Shown: positions 31,729-41,361 of the stretch, piece by piece
How the letters are laid out: the number at the start of each line of letters is the position of its first letter
Numbering within the stretch: the first letter of the stretch is position 1
NCBI GenBank assembly: GCA_947382875.1
Contig: CANDBG010000005.1
Location: 1-64,000 of the forward strand
DNA: 64,000 nt
Source of the DNA: an uncultured Oscillibacter sp.
GTDB lineage: Bacteria > Bacillota > Clostridia > Oscillospirales > Oscillospiraceae
Reading direction: 5' to 3'
Notes under the pieces: generated by a model
The model's input: only the letters and a program-made list of their open reading frames with translations
Told to the model about the DNA's origin: nothing
Databases searched by the model: none
Translations under genes and position numbers: made by a program

Positions 31729-32127
31729 ATGGGCCTGTTTTCCATGCTGTTCGGCAGAAAAAAACGCGCTCCCGCCAGCCCTTTACAGCGCTATATTGAC
31801 GAAAATCTCCCTGAAAATTACACGCAGTCCAGAAAGTATGCGGTCAGCCTGCTCGAGTCGGGAAGGCGGGCCGCCGCAAAAATCACCCTGGATATGCTGG
31901 CCGACGGCTCCGACTACACAGACTTCGGTGACGCGGATTACGCCCAGCTGGCAGAACTGGAGTCCAGCTACCTGCTGACAGGATGTCTGTCAAAACCGCC
32001 GGTCCCCACCGATTTCACGCTGGATCTCGTATTCAGCGCCGGGCGCGTGATTACGGTGGAAAAACAGGCCGGACAGGACATCGGGTTCCTTACGGCCCAG
32101 GGGCTGCGGAAACAAATCACGTTTTGA
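31729..32127 (+). CDS. Protein of unknown function in the cell-envelope cassette
   Basis: This 132-residue soluble protein has a basic N-terminus (MGLFSMLFGRKKRAP), helical middle and short beta C-terminus. I see no known family. It lies 21 bases after uppS and 30 before cdsA with a proper ribosome site, so it is part of the operon. It has no counterpart in the same position in Bacillus. Confidence 0.72.
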   Translation: MGLFSMLFGRKKRAPASPLQRYIDENLPENYTQSRKYAVSLLESGRRAAAKITLDMLADGSDYTDFGDADYAQLAELESSYLLTGCLSKPPVPTDFTLDLVFSAGRVITVEKQAGQDIGFLTAQGLRKQITF

Positions 32128-32157
32128 CAAGCGTCCTGCGGAGAGAAAGGACAGGCT

Positions 32158-32958
32158 ATGAAATCAAGAATTTTGGTGGCGGTCATCGGCGTGCCGGTAC
32201 TGCTTTATGTCGTGCTGGCAGGACCGCCAGTTTTGATGATGGCCGCGCTGTGTATACTGGCCGGCATTGGCGCAATGGAATTGCAGAACTGCGTCAGCGG
32301 CGCCAAACGGACCGAGCTGGCGGGCTTGAGTGCCAGTGCGGCGGTGTTCATCGTCGCATGGTACTATGAACGCCCGGACCATATTGCGCTGCTCTTTCTG
32401 TTGGAAATCCTGCTGTTTTTCGGCTACGCCATTCTCAAAGGCGGAGAAATCAAATTTCAGCGGCTCATGGCGGGACTCGGCGGCAGCTTTTTCATCGGCT
32501 ATTCTTTTTCCACCTTCCTCCGTCTGGAGGCGTCCGGTATGCATCGGGCCTATTTGCTGCTGCCCTTCCTCCTGAGCTTCGCCTGCGACACGTTCGCCTT
32601 TTTTGCCGGGCTGACCCTGGGAAAGCACAAGCTGGCTCCCAAAGTCAGCCCGAAGAAAACCATTGAGGGTTCTATCGGAGGTCTTGCAGGAAACGTCGTC
32701 TGCGGGCTGCTGTTCGTGTGGGTGATGGACCGCTTTTTCGGCGGCAGCGCCATTGCTTACGGTCCGATGATTTTCATGGCTTTGTTCTGCGGCGTGGTGG
32801 CGCAGATCGGCGATTTGAGCTTTTCCCTGATTAAACGTGAATTCGGCATCAAGGACTACGGACATATTTTCCTGGAACATGGCGGCGTTCTGGACCGCTT
32901 TGACAGCGTGTTGTTTGTCGCCCCGGCTGTTGAAATTATTTTCCGTTATCTGGCATAG
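32158..32958 (+). CDS. cdsA: Phosphatidate cytidylyltransferase
   Basis: This 266-residue membrane protein has about seven segments and the CdsA signature near the C-terminus (SLIKREFGIKDYGHIFLEHGGVLDRFDS, about 220-247), plus KVSPKKTIEGSIGG. It makes CDP-diacylglycerol, the precursor of acidic phospholipids. It lies ten bases before dxr in the envelope operon. Confidence 0.96.
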   Translation: MKSRILVAVIGVPVLLYVVLAGPPVLMMAALCILAGIGAMELQNCVSGAKRTELAGLSASAAVFIVAWYYERPDHIALLFLLEILLFFGYAILKGGEIKFQRLMAGLGGSFFIGYSFSTFLRLEASGMHRAYLLLPFLLSFACDTFAFFAGLTLGKHKLAPKVSPKKTIEGSIGGLAGNVVCGLLFVWVMDRFFGGSAIAYGPMIFMALFCGVVAQIGDLSFSLIKREFGIKDYGHIFLEHGGVLDRFDSVLFVAPAVEIIFRYLA

Positions 32959-32967
32959 GATGGGAAT

Positions 32968-34113
32968 ATGAAAAAAACGATTTCAATTTTAGGCTCCACT
33001 GGTTCCATCGGCCGCCAGACGCTGGAGGTCGCGGAGGATCTGGGCCTGCGTGTGGCGGCGCTGACCGCGCACACCAATGTCAAGCGTCTGGAAGAACAGG
33101 CGCGGAAGTTTCGTCCGGCCCTGGCGGTCATGACCGATGAAGCCGCCGCACGGGACCTGGCAATCCGCCTCTCTGACACCGGCACGAAGGTCCGGGGCGG
33201 CACAGAGGCCCTCCCGGAAGCGGCGACGCTCCTGGCGGCGGATACCGTTGTGACGGCCGTTGTGGGGATGGTGGGCCTTGGGCCCACGCTGGCCGCAATC
33301 CGGGCGAAAAAACGAATTGCCCTGGCAAATAAGGAAACCCTTGTCTGCGCCGGAGAACTGGTGATGGCGGCGGCCAATGCGTACGGCGCGGAAATCGTGC
33401 CGGTGGACTCAGAGCATTCAGCCATTTTCCAGTGCCTGCAAGGCTGCGGCAGCCGAAAGGAAATCCGCCGCTTGATTCTGACCTGCTCCGGAGGGCCGTT
33501 TTATGGCATGAGTCCGGAAGAAGCGGGCAAAATGACCAGGGCGGACGCCCTCCGGCATCCAAACTGGAAGATGGGTCCCAAAATCACCGTGGACTGCGCC
33601 ACACTGATGAACAAGGGCCTTGAAGTCATTGAGGCCATGCGGCTGTACCGTCTGCCGCTGGAACAGGTGAACGTCGTGATTCACCGGCAGAGCATCGTTC
33701 ATTCCCTGGTGGAGTTTCAGGATGGAGCTGTCCTGGCCCAGCTGGGGACGCCGGATATGCGTCTCCCGATTCGCTACGCCATGACGTACCCGGCTCGTGC
33801 GGAAAGCCCGGCGGAACCCCTGGACCTGTTGTCCTGCCCGCCGCTGACCTTCGCAGAGCCGGACCGCGACACGTTTCCGTGTCTGGCGCTGGCGGAGTCC
33901 GCGGCGGTGACGGGCGGCACCGCCTGCACCGTCCTGAACGCGGCTAATGAGGAAGCCGTCCGGCTGTTTCTGGAGAACCGGATCGGTTTTTCCGACATTT
34001 ACCGTCTGACGGAAAAGGCGCTGTTGGAACTTCCGGCGTCGGCCAACCCGAACCTTGAGGAAATCCTCGCGGCGGACGCGGCGGCGCGGCGGTTTGTCAA
34101 GGCCAATTCCTGA
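32968..34113 (+). CDS. dxr: 1-deoxy-D-xylulose 5-phosphate reductoisomerase
   Basis: This 381-residue enzyme has the N-terminal NADPH motif ILGSTGSIG (about 5-13), ALANKETLVCAG, VPVDSEHSAIFQCL and LTCSGGPF, which are Dxr signatures. It performs the committed step of the MEP isoprenoid pathway and feeds uppS. GGATGGGA precedes the ATG. Confidence 0.97.
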   Translation: MKKTISILGSTGSIGRQTLEVAEDLGLRVAALTAHTNVKRLEEQARKFRPALAVMTDEAAARDLAIRLSDTGTKVRGGTEALPEAATLLAADTVVTAVVGMVGLGPTLAAIRAKKRIALANKETLVCAGELVMAAANAYGAEIVPVDSEHSAIFQCLQGCGSRKEIRRLILTCSGGPFYGMSPEEAGKMTRADALRHPNWKMGPKITVDCATLMNKGLEVIEAMRLYRLPLEQVNVVIHRQSIVHSLVEFQDGAVLAQLGTPDMRLPIRYAMTYPARAESPAEPLDLLSCPPLTFAEPDRDTFPCLALAESAAVTGGTACTVLNAANEEAVRLFLENRIGFSDIYRLTEKALLELPASANPNLEEILAADAAARRFVKANS

Positions 34114-34152
34114 ACGCAAATTCATTCTCAATTATTAAAGAGGGCATGGTTC

Positions 34153-35214
34153 ATGAAGCTAATCTATATCCTTGCGGCTGTTTTCATTTTTGGTATGCTC
34201 ATCGCCGTGCATGAGCTGGGCCATTTTGTGGCGGCGAAGCTGTGCGGCGTACGGGTCAACGAATTTTCTCTGGGCATGGGTCCCCTGCTCTGGAAAAAGG
34301 AGGGAAAGGAGACCGATTATTCCCTGCGGCTTCTGCCGATCGGCGGCTTCTGCGCCATGGAGGGCGAGGACGAAGACACGGGCGATCAACGCTCTTTCAT
34401 GCGTCAGAATTTCTGGAAAAAATTCGTAATCCTGGCCGCGGGAGCGTTCATGAACTTCCTGACAGGCTTTCTGATTATCCTCATTCTGTTCAGCAGCTCG
34501 TCGGCGTTTTTTGTGGATAAAATCAGCGGCTTTGCCGAAGGCTTTCCCCTGGAAGGGGAAAACGGCCTGATGATTGGTGACATCGTTTACAAGGTCGACG
34601 GCTACCGCGTCTATCTTCGGGGCGACACGGCCCTGTTTCTTCAGTACAACGACGGAAAGGGCGTGGATTTGGAGGTTCTTCGGGATGGTGAGAAAATCAT
34701 CCTGAAGGACTTTCCGATGTACCGCGACACTTACGAGGGCCAGCCGAACCGGTTCGGCATAAGCATCGGCGCGGAGCAAATCCCGGCGGTTTTCTTCACG
34801 AAACTCCAATACTCCTGGTATCAGGCCATGGATTTTGTACAATTAGTATGGTTCAGTCTGGTGCAGCTGCTCACCGGCAACGCCGGCATGAATGACCTCA
34901 GCGGTCCCGTGGGGATCGTCTCCACGATTACGGAAGTCGGCGAAGCCTCCGCAACGACGCTGATTGCGGTGAAAAACATTGCGTATTTCGCCTCGCTGAT
35001 TGCGGTCAATCTGGCGGTGATGAACCTGCTGCCGGTTCCCGCCCTGGACGGCGGCCGTATTTTCTTCCTGGCCGTGGACACGGTATGTATGACCCTGTTC
35101 CGGCGGAAAGTGCCGGAAAAGTATCAGGCGGCGGTGAATATGGCCGGTTTTGCCCTTTTGATGGGCTTCATGCTGCTGGTCACGGTTCACGATGTATTCA
35201 AGCTGCTTCAATAG
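34153..35214 (+). CDS. rseP: Site-2 intramembrane metalloprotease RseP/RasP
   Basis: This 353-residue protein has the HELGH zinc motif in the first membrane segment (about 17-21), one PDZ domain (about 115-200) and NLLPVPALDGG, the aspartate-bearing third ligand, in a later segment (about 292-302). It cleaves anti-sigma factors or other membrane proteins within the bilayer. Position after dxr matches Bacillus gene order. Confidence 0.95.
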   Translation: MKLIYILAAVFIFGMLIAVHELGHFVAAKLCGVRVNEFSLGMGPLLWKKEGKETDYSLRLLPIGGFCAMEGEDEDTGDQRSFMRQNFWKKFVILAAGAFMNFLTGFLIILILFSSSSAFFVDKISGFAEGFPLEGENGLMIGDIVYKVDGYRVYLRGDTALFLQYNDGKGVDLEVLRDGEKIILKDFPMYRDTYEGQPNRFGISIGAEQIPAVFFTKLQYSWYQAMDFVQLVWFSLVQLLTGNAGMNDLSGPVGIVSTITEVGEASATTLIAVKNIAYFASLIAVNLAVMNLLPVPALDGGRIFFLAVDTVCMTLFRRKVPEKYQAAVNMAGFALLMGFMLLVTVHDVFKLLQ

Positions 35215-35224
35215 GAGGACCTAA

Positions 35225-36262
35225 ATGACTAAACGGCTTTTTGTAGGAGGCGTGCCGGTTGGCGGCGGCGCGCCGGTGTCCATTCAGTCGATGTGCAACA
35301 CCAAAACCGACGATGTTGCCGCCACGGTGGAACAAATCCATCAACTGGAGTCCGTCGGGTGTGAGATCATCCGCGTGGCGATTCCCGATCAGGCGGCGGC
35401 GGAGGCCGTGGATAAAATCAAGGCGCAGATCGCCATCCCCTTGATTGCCGATATCCATTTTAATTACAAATACGCCCTCGCCTGTGCCGAACGGGGCATT
35501 GACGCCATCCGAATCAACCCCGGCAACATCGGCGGGGAAGAAAAGGTCAAGGCCGTCGCGGACGCCTGCCGGACTCGCGGGATTCCAATTCGGGTCGGCG
35601 TCAACGGCGGTTCGCTGGAAAAGGAACTCCGGGCAAAATACGGCGGCGTTACCGCCGAAGCGCTGGCCGAGAGCGCCTTGGGACAGGTACAGCTGCTGAA
35701 CCGCTTCGATTTCGACGATATCTGCATCTCCGTCAAATGCTCGGACGTGCCTCTCACCATGGCCGCTTACCGCCTCCTGAGCGAGCGGACCGATTATCCG
35801 CTGCACTTGGGCGTCACGGAGGCGGGGACGCCGTCAATGGGCGTTATCAAGTCGGCCATTGGCATTGGCGGGCTTCTGTGTTTCGGCATCGGCGACACCA
35901 TCCGCGTGACGCTGACCGCCGACCCGGCAGAGGAAATTTACGCCGCGCACAAGATTCTGAAAGCGGCAGGGCTTCGGGCGGAAGGCGTGAATTTGATTGC
36001 ATGTCCCACCTGCGGACGAACCCGGATTGATTTGATTCCATTGGCGGAGGAAGTGGAACGCCGTCTTGCAGGCTGTAAGAAAAATATTACTGTGGCGGTG
36101 ATGGGCTGCGCGGTGAACGGTCCCGGCGAGGCCGCCGCCGCCGACATCGGCATCGCGGGCGGCAACGGCGAAGGATTGTTGTTTCGTAAAGGCGAGATTC
36201 TCTATAAAGTCCCTCAGGAGCGGCTTGTGAACGCGCTGATGGACGAGATCGAAAAGTTATAA
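35225..36262 (+). CDS. ispG: 4-hydroxy-3-methylbut-2-enyl diphosphate synthase (flavodoxin)
   Basis: This 345-residue iron-sulfur enzyme of the MEP pathway shows VSIQSMCNTKT, DIHFNYKYAL, RINPGNIG and the C-terminal cluster region CPTCGRTRID..VAVMGCAVNGPGEA. Three cysteines ligate the 4Fe-4S cluster. It sits between rseP and polC, where Bacillus has proS. AGGAGG precedes the ATG. Confidence 0.97.
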   Translation: MTKRLFVGGVPVGGGAPVSIQSMCNTKTDDVAATVEQIHQLESVGCEIIRVAIPDQAAAEAVDKIKAQIAIPLIADIHFNYKYALACAERGIDAIRINPGNIGGEEKVKAVADACRTRGIPIRVGVNGGSLEKELRAKYGGVTAEALAESALGQVQLLNRFDFDDICISVKCSDVPLTMAAYRLLSERTDYPLHLGVTEAGTPSMGVIKSAIGIGGLLCFGIGDTIRVTLTADPAEEIYAAHKILKAAGLRAEGVNLIACPTCGRTRIDLIPLAEEVERRLAGCKKNITVAVMGCAVNGPGEAAAADIGIAGGNGEGLLFRKGEILYKVPQERLVNALMDEIEKL

Positions 36263-36300
36263 GGAAACCCCTGAAATTACGGATGAAAAGTGAGGAAATC

Positions 36301-39300
36301 ATGACAAAAACGATTCCGTTTTTTGAGATGTTCACAGAGCTGCAAGTTTCCGCCGGACTGCGCCTGCGTCTGGCGGGCGCGCAAATCAAACACGCCTGGA
36401 TCAATCTGACGGACCAAAGCACCCGTCTGGAAATGTCCGTGAAAAACGAGCTGTCCAACGAAGACCGGACCGCTTTGCAGGATACGCTGAAAGCCGTCTA
36501 TGGTTTTCAGACGGCAGAGCTGCAAATCGAAACCGCTGCACCGCCTCCGCCGCCTGCGCCGCCCCAAAGCAACGGAAAGCCAGACGCAAAAAAGCCGGGT
36601 AAAATCCTGATGGGTCACGTCATCAAAGGCAAACCGGTCCCAATGAATACCTTAACCGTCCAGTCGGGAACCGTCACGGTGGAAGGCAAGGTTTTCGCCT
36701 TCGACTGCCACGAAAGCCGCCGCCCGGGAATGTGGCTGCTGAACATCGACATGACGGACGGGACAAACTCTGTCACTATACATAAAAACCTGACCGAAAA
36801 AGAGGCCCGCGTCATGGAGGAGGGCGTCAGGACGGGAATGTTCCTCCGTGTGCAGGGCAGAATGGAACCGACCTATGATGGAAAAGATATTCAGTTAAGT
36901 CCGCAGCACATCAACGTCGCGGAGCACGAGGAACGGCAGGACAGCGCACCGGTAAAGCGGGTGGAGCTGCACCTGCATACCAAAATGAGCAACATGGACG
37001 CCCTCACCGACGTCAAGGAGGTCATCAAGGAGGCCATCCGCTGGGGACACCCCGCCATCGCAATCACCGACCACGGCGTCGCCCAGGCGTTCCCCGACGC
37101 CTGGCACGCCGCCGGAAACAAGATTAAAATTCTCTATGGCGTTGAGGGCTATTTCATCAACAACCTCGACGACCGCGTTGCTGTCCATGGCGATTCAGAT
37201 GGCTCCCTGGAAAGTGAAATCGTCTGCTTTGATATCGAAACCACCGGCTTGCGGGTGGACCAGGAGGAAATTACCGAAATCGGCGCCGTCGTGCTGAAAA
37301 ACGGCGAGGTCTGCGAGCGTTTTCAAACCTTCGTGAACCCCGGAAAGCCCCTGACCCCGGAAATCGTGGGTCTCACCGGAATCACGGACGAAATGCTCCG
37401 CGACGCGCCGCAGCCCGCGGAAGCCCTGGCAGATTTCCTGAAATTTGTGAACGGGCGTCCGCTGGCGGCGCACAACGCGGAATTTGATATCGGCTTCATT
37501 CGTGCGGGCTGCAAACGGGCCGGTCTGGACTTCCAGCCTACTTACATCGACTCCCTGATTCTGGCGCAAAACCTGCTGCCGGAGCTGGGCAAATACAAAC
37601 TCGACATTGTGGCGGAACATCTGGACCTCCCGGCGTTCAACCACCACCGCGCCAGCGACGACGCCGCTGCGGTGGCCTATATGCTGATCCCGTTCTGGAA
37701 GATGCTTCACGAACGGGACATTCATACGCTGCAAGCCATCAACGGAGAAATGGAAAAGCTGCGGCCTCTGGGCGGAAAATCAAACCGGTTTCCCAAACAC
37801 ATCATTTTACTGGCACGGAACAAAACCGGTCTGAAAAACCTCTATCAAATGATTTCCGCATCGAATCTGCAATACTTCAAGCGGGTTCCGATTATCCCGA
37901 AAAGCCTCCTGAAAGAGCATCGTGAGGGCGTGATTGTCGGGTCCGCCTGCGAGGCCGGCGAGTTGTTCCAGGCCATCAAGGACCACAAGGATTGGGCCGA
38001 ACTGAAACGGATCGCGTCGTTTTACGATTACCTGGAAATCCAGCCTCTGTGCAACAACCGGTTTATGCTCCGAAACGGCGACGTGCAGTCCGAGGAGGAC
38101 CTGCGGGAATTCAACCGTATTGTGGTTCGTCTGGGCGAGGAACTCCAAAAGCCCGTCTGCGCCACCGGTGACGTACACTTTCGCGAACCGGAGGACGAGG
38201 TATACCGACACATTTTGCTTGCATCGAAAAAGTTCCCGGACGCCAACGAATCCCTCCCGATATACTTCAAAACCACGACGGAAATGCTGGAAGAATTCGC
38301 TTATCTCGGCGAAGAAAAAGCCTATGAGGTTGTCGTCGCCAACACGCGTCTGATTGCCGACCAGGTGGAGACCTTTGAGCTGCTGCCGAAGGAGTTGTTC
38401 CCCCCGAAGCTGGAAAACTCTGAGGAGGATTTGAACCGTCTGGTCTGGGAAAAGGTTCACCGGCTCTATGGCGAAGACCCGCCCCAGCTGATCGTCGACC
38501 GCCTTAACGTGGAGCTTGGCGGCATTCTGGGCAAGTATGACGTGGTGTATATGTCCGCACAAAAGCTGGTGGAGCGGTCCCTGGAAAACGGGTATCTGGT
38601 GGGTTCCCGTGGTTCCGTCGGGTCGTCCCTGGCGGCGTATATGTCCGGCATTACCGAAGTGAACTCCCTGCCGCCGCACTACCGCTGCCCGCAGTGCAAA
38701 AACAGCGAGTTTCTTCAGGACGGCTCCTTCGGCTGCGGCGCGGATATGCCGGACAAAATCTGTCCGGTCTGCGGGACGAAATACGAAAAAGACGGCTTCG
38801 ACATTCCCTTCGAGACCTTCCTGGGCTTCGGCGGCGGCAAGGTACCGGATATCGACCTGAACTTTTCCGGCGAATATCAGGCAAGGGCCCATCGGCACGC
38901 CATTGAGATGTTTGGCGAAACCCAGGTGTTCCGGGCGGGGACCATCGGCACCCTGGCGGACAAAACGGCTTACGGGTTTGTAAAAAAATACCTGGAAGAA
39001 AACGGCATGACCGCCGGACGGGCTGAGGAAAACCGTTTAACACAGGGCTGTGTCGGCGTGCGGCGGACCACCGGACAGCATCCCGGCGGTCTGGTGGTGG
39101 TTCCGGCGGACAAGAGTATGGAGGACTTCTGTCCCGTCCAGCACCCCGCCGACGCCGACGATTCCGACACCATAACCACCCATTTTGAATATCATTCCAT
39201 GGAGGCGAACCTCCTCAAGCTGGATATGCTGGGACACGATGACCCGACGATGGTCCGCATGATGCAGGACCTCACCGGCGTGGACCCCCAGAAAATTCCG

Positions 39301-40278
39301 CTGGACGATCCGGACACCATGTCGATTTTCACATCCAGCAAGGTGCTGGGCTATGAGGACGACGAGGTTCTGGGACCAACGGGCGCCGTGGCCATTCCGG
39401 AATTCAACACCCGGTTTACCCGTCAGATGCTGATCGACACACAGCCGAAGGATTTCAGCACTTTGGTACGTCTGTCCGGCTTCTCCCACGGTACCGACGT
39501 TTGGTTGGGAAACGCGAAAGACCTGATTCTGAGCGGTACCGCCAGCGTTCTGGAAACCGTGGGCTGCCGGGATGACATTATGCTTTACCTGATTTCCAAG
39601 GGCGTGGACGCGAAAATGTCCTTTAAAATTATGGAGTCCGTCCGGAAGGGAAAGGTCAAAAAGGGCGGCTTTGAGCCGGGCTGGGAGGAGGCCATGAAGG
39701 AACATGACGTTCCCATGTGGTACATCGAATCCCTGGCGAAAATCGGCTACCTGTTTCCGAAGGCCCACGCCGTAGCCTATGTTATGATGGCGTTCCGGAT
39801 TGCGTGGTATAAGGTGCATAAGCCGCTTGCATTCTACGCAACGTTTTTCTCCGTGCGGGCCAAGGCGTTTGACGCGGAATTCTGCTGCGCGGGCAAGGAT
39901 GCCGTAAAGAAAAAAATCCGTGAGATCGAGAACAACAAAAACGCAACCGCTGTGGAACAGTCCCTAATGACCACGCTGGAAGTCTGCTATGAGTTCTACC
40001 TGCGGGGCTTCCACTTTGAAACCATCGACATTTACAAGTCCGAAGCAACCAAATTCGTCATCACGGAAAACGGGCTTCTGCCGCCCTTTACCACCGTTCA
40101 CGGCTTAGGCGAGGCGGCGGCCCTGGACACAGTGGAGAAGCGGAAAGGCAAGGACTTTATTTCCATTGAAGAATTTTCCATGTGCTGCAATAAGCTGTCC
40201 AAGACCCACATCGAACAGCTGAAAAAACTGGGCGCGTTCGCAGGACTGGCGGAAACCAGTCAAATTACCTTGTTCTAA
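36301..40278 (+). CDS. polC: DNA polymerase III, alpha subunit, PolC type
   Basis: This replicative polymerase of about 1325 residues has an OB-fold region (about 105-210), PHP part (VELHLHTK near 221-228), an inserted DEDDh proofreading exonuclease (FDIETTG near 311), a second PHP part, a zinc-bearing segment (YRCPQCKNSEF..CPVCGTKYEKDG) and the catalytic palm with PDIDLNFSG (near 849). It is slightly shorter than the roughly 1430 residues usual in Bacillus, largely at the N-terminus. ATG at 36301 after GAGG is preferred; an ATG at 36283 would add six residues. Confidence 0.96.
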   Translation: MTKTIPFFEMFTELQVSAGLRLRLAGAQIKHAWINLTDQSTRLEMSVKNELSNEDRTALQDTLKAVYGFQTAELQIETAAPPPPPAPPQSNGKPDAKKPGKILMGHVIKGKPVPMNTLTVQSGTVTVEGKVFAFDCHESRRPGMWLLNIDMTDGTNSVTIHKNLTEKEARVMEEGVRTGMFLRVQGRMEPTYDGKDIQLSPQHINVAEHEERQDSAPVKRVELHLHTKMSNMDALTDVKEVIKEAIRWGHPAIAITDHGVAQAFPDAWHAAGNKIKILYGVEGYFINNLDDRVAVHGDSDGSLESEIVCFDIETTGLRVDQEEITEIGAVVLKNGEVCERFQTFVNPGKPLTPEIVGLTGITDEMLRDAPQPAEALADFLKFVNGRPLAAHNAEFDIGFIRAGCKRAGLDFQPTYIDSLILAQNLLPELGKYKLDIVAEHLDLPAFNHHRASDDAAAVAYMLIPFWKMLHERDIHTLQAINGEMEKLRPLGGKSNRFPKHIILLARNKTGLKNLYQMISASNLQYFKRVPIIPKSLLKEHREGVIVGSACEAGELFQAIKDHKDWAELKRIASFYDYLEIQPLCNNRFMLRNGDVQSEEDLREFNRIVVRLGEELQKPVCATGDVHFREPEDEVYRHILLASKKFPDANESLPIYFKTTTEMLEEFAYLGEEKAYEVVVANTRLIADQVETFELLPKELFPPKLENSEEDLNRLVWEKVHRLYGEDPPQLIVDRLNVELGGILGKYDVVYMSAQKLVERSLENGYLVGSRGSVGSSLAAYMSGITEVNSLPPHYRCPQCKNSEFLQDGSFGCGADMPDKICPVCGTKYEKDGFDIPFETFLGFGGGKVPDIDLNFSGEYQARAHRHAIEMFGETQVFRAGTIGTLADKTAYGFVKKYLEENGMTAGRAEENRLTQGCVGVRRTTGQHPGGLVVVPADKSMEDFCPVQHPADADDSDTITTHFEYHSMEANLLKLDMLGHDDPTMVRMMQDLTGVDPQKIPLDDPDTMSIFTSSKVLGYEDDEVLGPTGAVAIPEFNTRFTRQMLIDTQPKDFSTLVRLSGFSHGTDVWLGNAKDLILSGTASVLETVGCRDDIMLYLISKGVDAKMSFKIMESVRKGKVKKGGFEPGWEEAMKEHDVPMWYIESLAKIGYLFPKAHAVAYVMMAFRIAWYKVHKPLAFYATFFSVRAKAFDAEFCCAGKDAVKKKIREIENNKNATAVEQSLMTTLEVCYEFYLRGFHFETIDIYKSEATKFVITENGLLPPFTTVHGLGEAAALDTVEKRKGKDFISIEEFSMCCNKLSKTHIEQLKKLGAFAGLAETSQITLF

Positions 40279-40378
40279 AACCGACAGGTTTCGCGCGCTT
40301 TCTTGTGAAGTTTTCCAGTAGATTTTTCCAGAAAATCCGTGTACAATTTTCTTAAATTTTGAAAGGAGTTTTTGACCG

Positions 40379-40891
40379 ATGCTGAGTGAAAAAGTTGCCG
40401 TACTGCTGAACGAGCAGGTAAACAAGGAGTTCTATTCCGCGTATCTCTATCTGGATTTCTCCAACTACTTCGAGGCCCGCGGCCTGGACGGTTTTGCCAA
40501 CTGGTACAAAATCCAGGCCCAGGAGGAACGTGACCATGCCATGCTGTTCTATCAGTACCTCCAGAACAACAACGCCAAGGTGACGCTGGAAGCCATTGCC
40601 AAGCCGGATAAGGTTCTCGACAGCGATATGACCGTCCTCAAGTGCGGCCTGGAACACGAATTGTATGTTACCGGCCTGATTAACGCCATCTACGCCGCCG
40701 CGTATGAGGATAAGGATTTCCGGACCATGCAGTTCCTGGACTGGTTCGTCAAGGAGCAGGGCGAGGAGGAAACCAATGCCAACGACCTGATCTCCAAAAT
40801 GGAGCTGTTCGGCTCTGACCCCAAGAGCCTGTATATGCTCAACAGCGAGCTTGCAGGCCGTACGTACAGCGCCCCCTCCCTGGTTCTGTAA
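40379..40891 (+). CDS. Ferritin (non-heme)
   Basis: This 170-residue four-helix protein matches FtnA-type ferritin: LNEQVNKEFYSAYLYLDFSNYFE (di-iron Glu and Tyr residues), AQEERDHAMLFYQYL and FLDWFVKEQGEEE. It should oxidise and store iron in a 24-mer, useful against oxidative stress in an anaerobe. GAAAGGAG precedes the ATG, and a terminator follows. Confidence 0.94.
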   Translation: MLSEKVAVLLNEQVNKEFYSAYLYLDFSNYFEARGLDGFANWYKIQAQEERDHAMLFYQYLQNNNAKVTLEAIAKPDKVLDSDMTVLKCGLEHELYVTGLINAIYAAAYEDKDFRTMQFLDWFVKEQGEEETNANDLISKMELFGSDPKSLYMLNSELAGRTYSAPSLVL

Positions 40892-40912
40892 GATACAGCC
40901 CCGCAACGGAAA

Positions 40913-40948
40913 AAGCGTCCCGGTTTTCACCGGGACGCTTCTTTGTTA
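40913..40948. terminator. Terminator between the ferritin and thioesterase genes
   Basis: AAGCGTCCCGG pairs with CCGGGACGCTT around TTTTCA, then CTTTGTT. It lies between convergent genes. Confidence 0.85.
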
Positions 40949-41341
40949 TCCGTTCAGTTTTGCGCTGCACTTGGTCAGAAAGCGGTCGTTCTGAATGACC
41001 GCGCGTGTATGGACACCCTTGCCAATCGGACCCTTTTCGTCCCAGGCCGTGACCTGGAACTGTACCATTCGGCTGTTCTCTGACACGCCGGTAATCTCCG
41101 CCTCGGCCCAGACCTTCATGCCCATCGGCGTAGGGGCGTCGTGGCTGATGTCAAGGTGTGTGCCTACGCTGCCCTGACCGTCTTCCAGGAAGCTCTGGAG
41201 GCACGTGCAGGCCGCATTTTCCATCATCGCCGCCATGAAGGGCGTTCCGAACACGGGCAGCGCGCCCGAACCCAGGGCTTCCGCCGTGATTTCATAGGTA
41301 ACGGTTTGCTCTACCTGACATTTTGTTCCAATTACAATCAT
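40946..41341 (-). CDS. Hotdog-fold thioesterase (FlK-like)
   Basis: This 131-residue protein resembles fluoroacetyl-CoA thioesterase-like hotdog proteins: EALGSGALPVFGTPFMAAMMENAA, GTHLDISHDAPTPMGMKVWAEAEI. It may hydrolyse short acyl-CoA esters; the natural substrate is not known. ATG at 41341 lies seven bases after AAGGAG and only 21 bases downstream of potD, so it is probably the last gene of the polyamine uptake operon. The link to polyamines is unexplained. Confidence 0.82.
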   Translation of the reverse strand: MIVIGTKCQVEQTVTYEITAEALGSGALPVFGTPFMAAMMENAACTCLQSFLEDGQGSVGTHLDISHDAPTPMGMKVWAEAEITGVSENSRMVQFQVTAWDEKGPIGKGVHTRAVIQNDRFLTKCSAKLNG

Positions 41342-41361
41342 GCTTGCTCTCTCCTTTTGCA

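Noticed and set aside
37807..38898. Minus-strand open frame within polC
   Set aside because: It is antisense to the PolC core and shows no family match.
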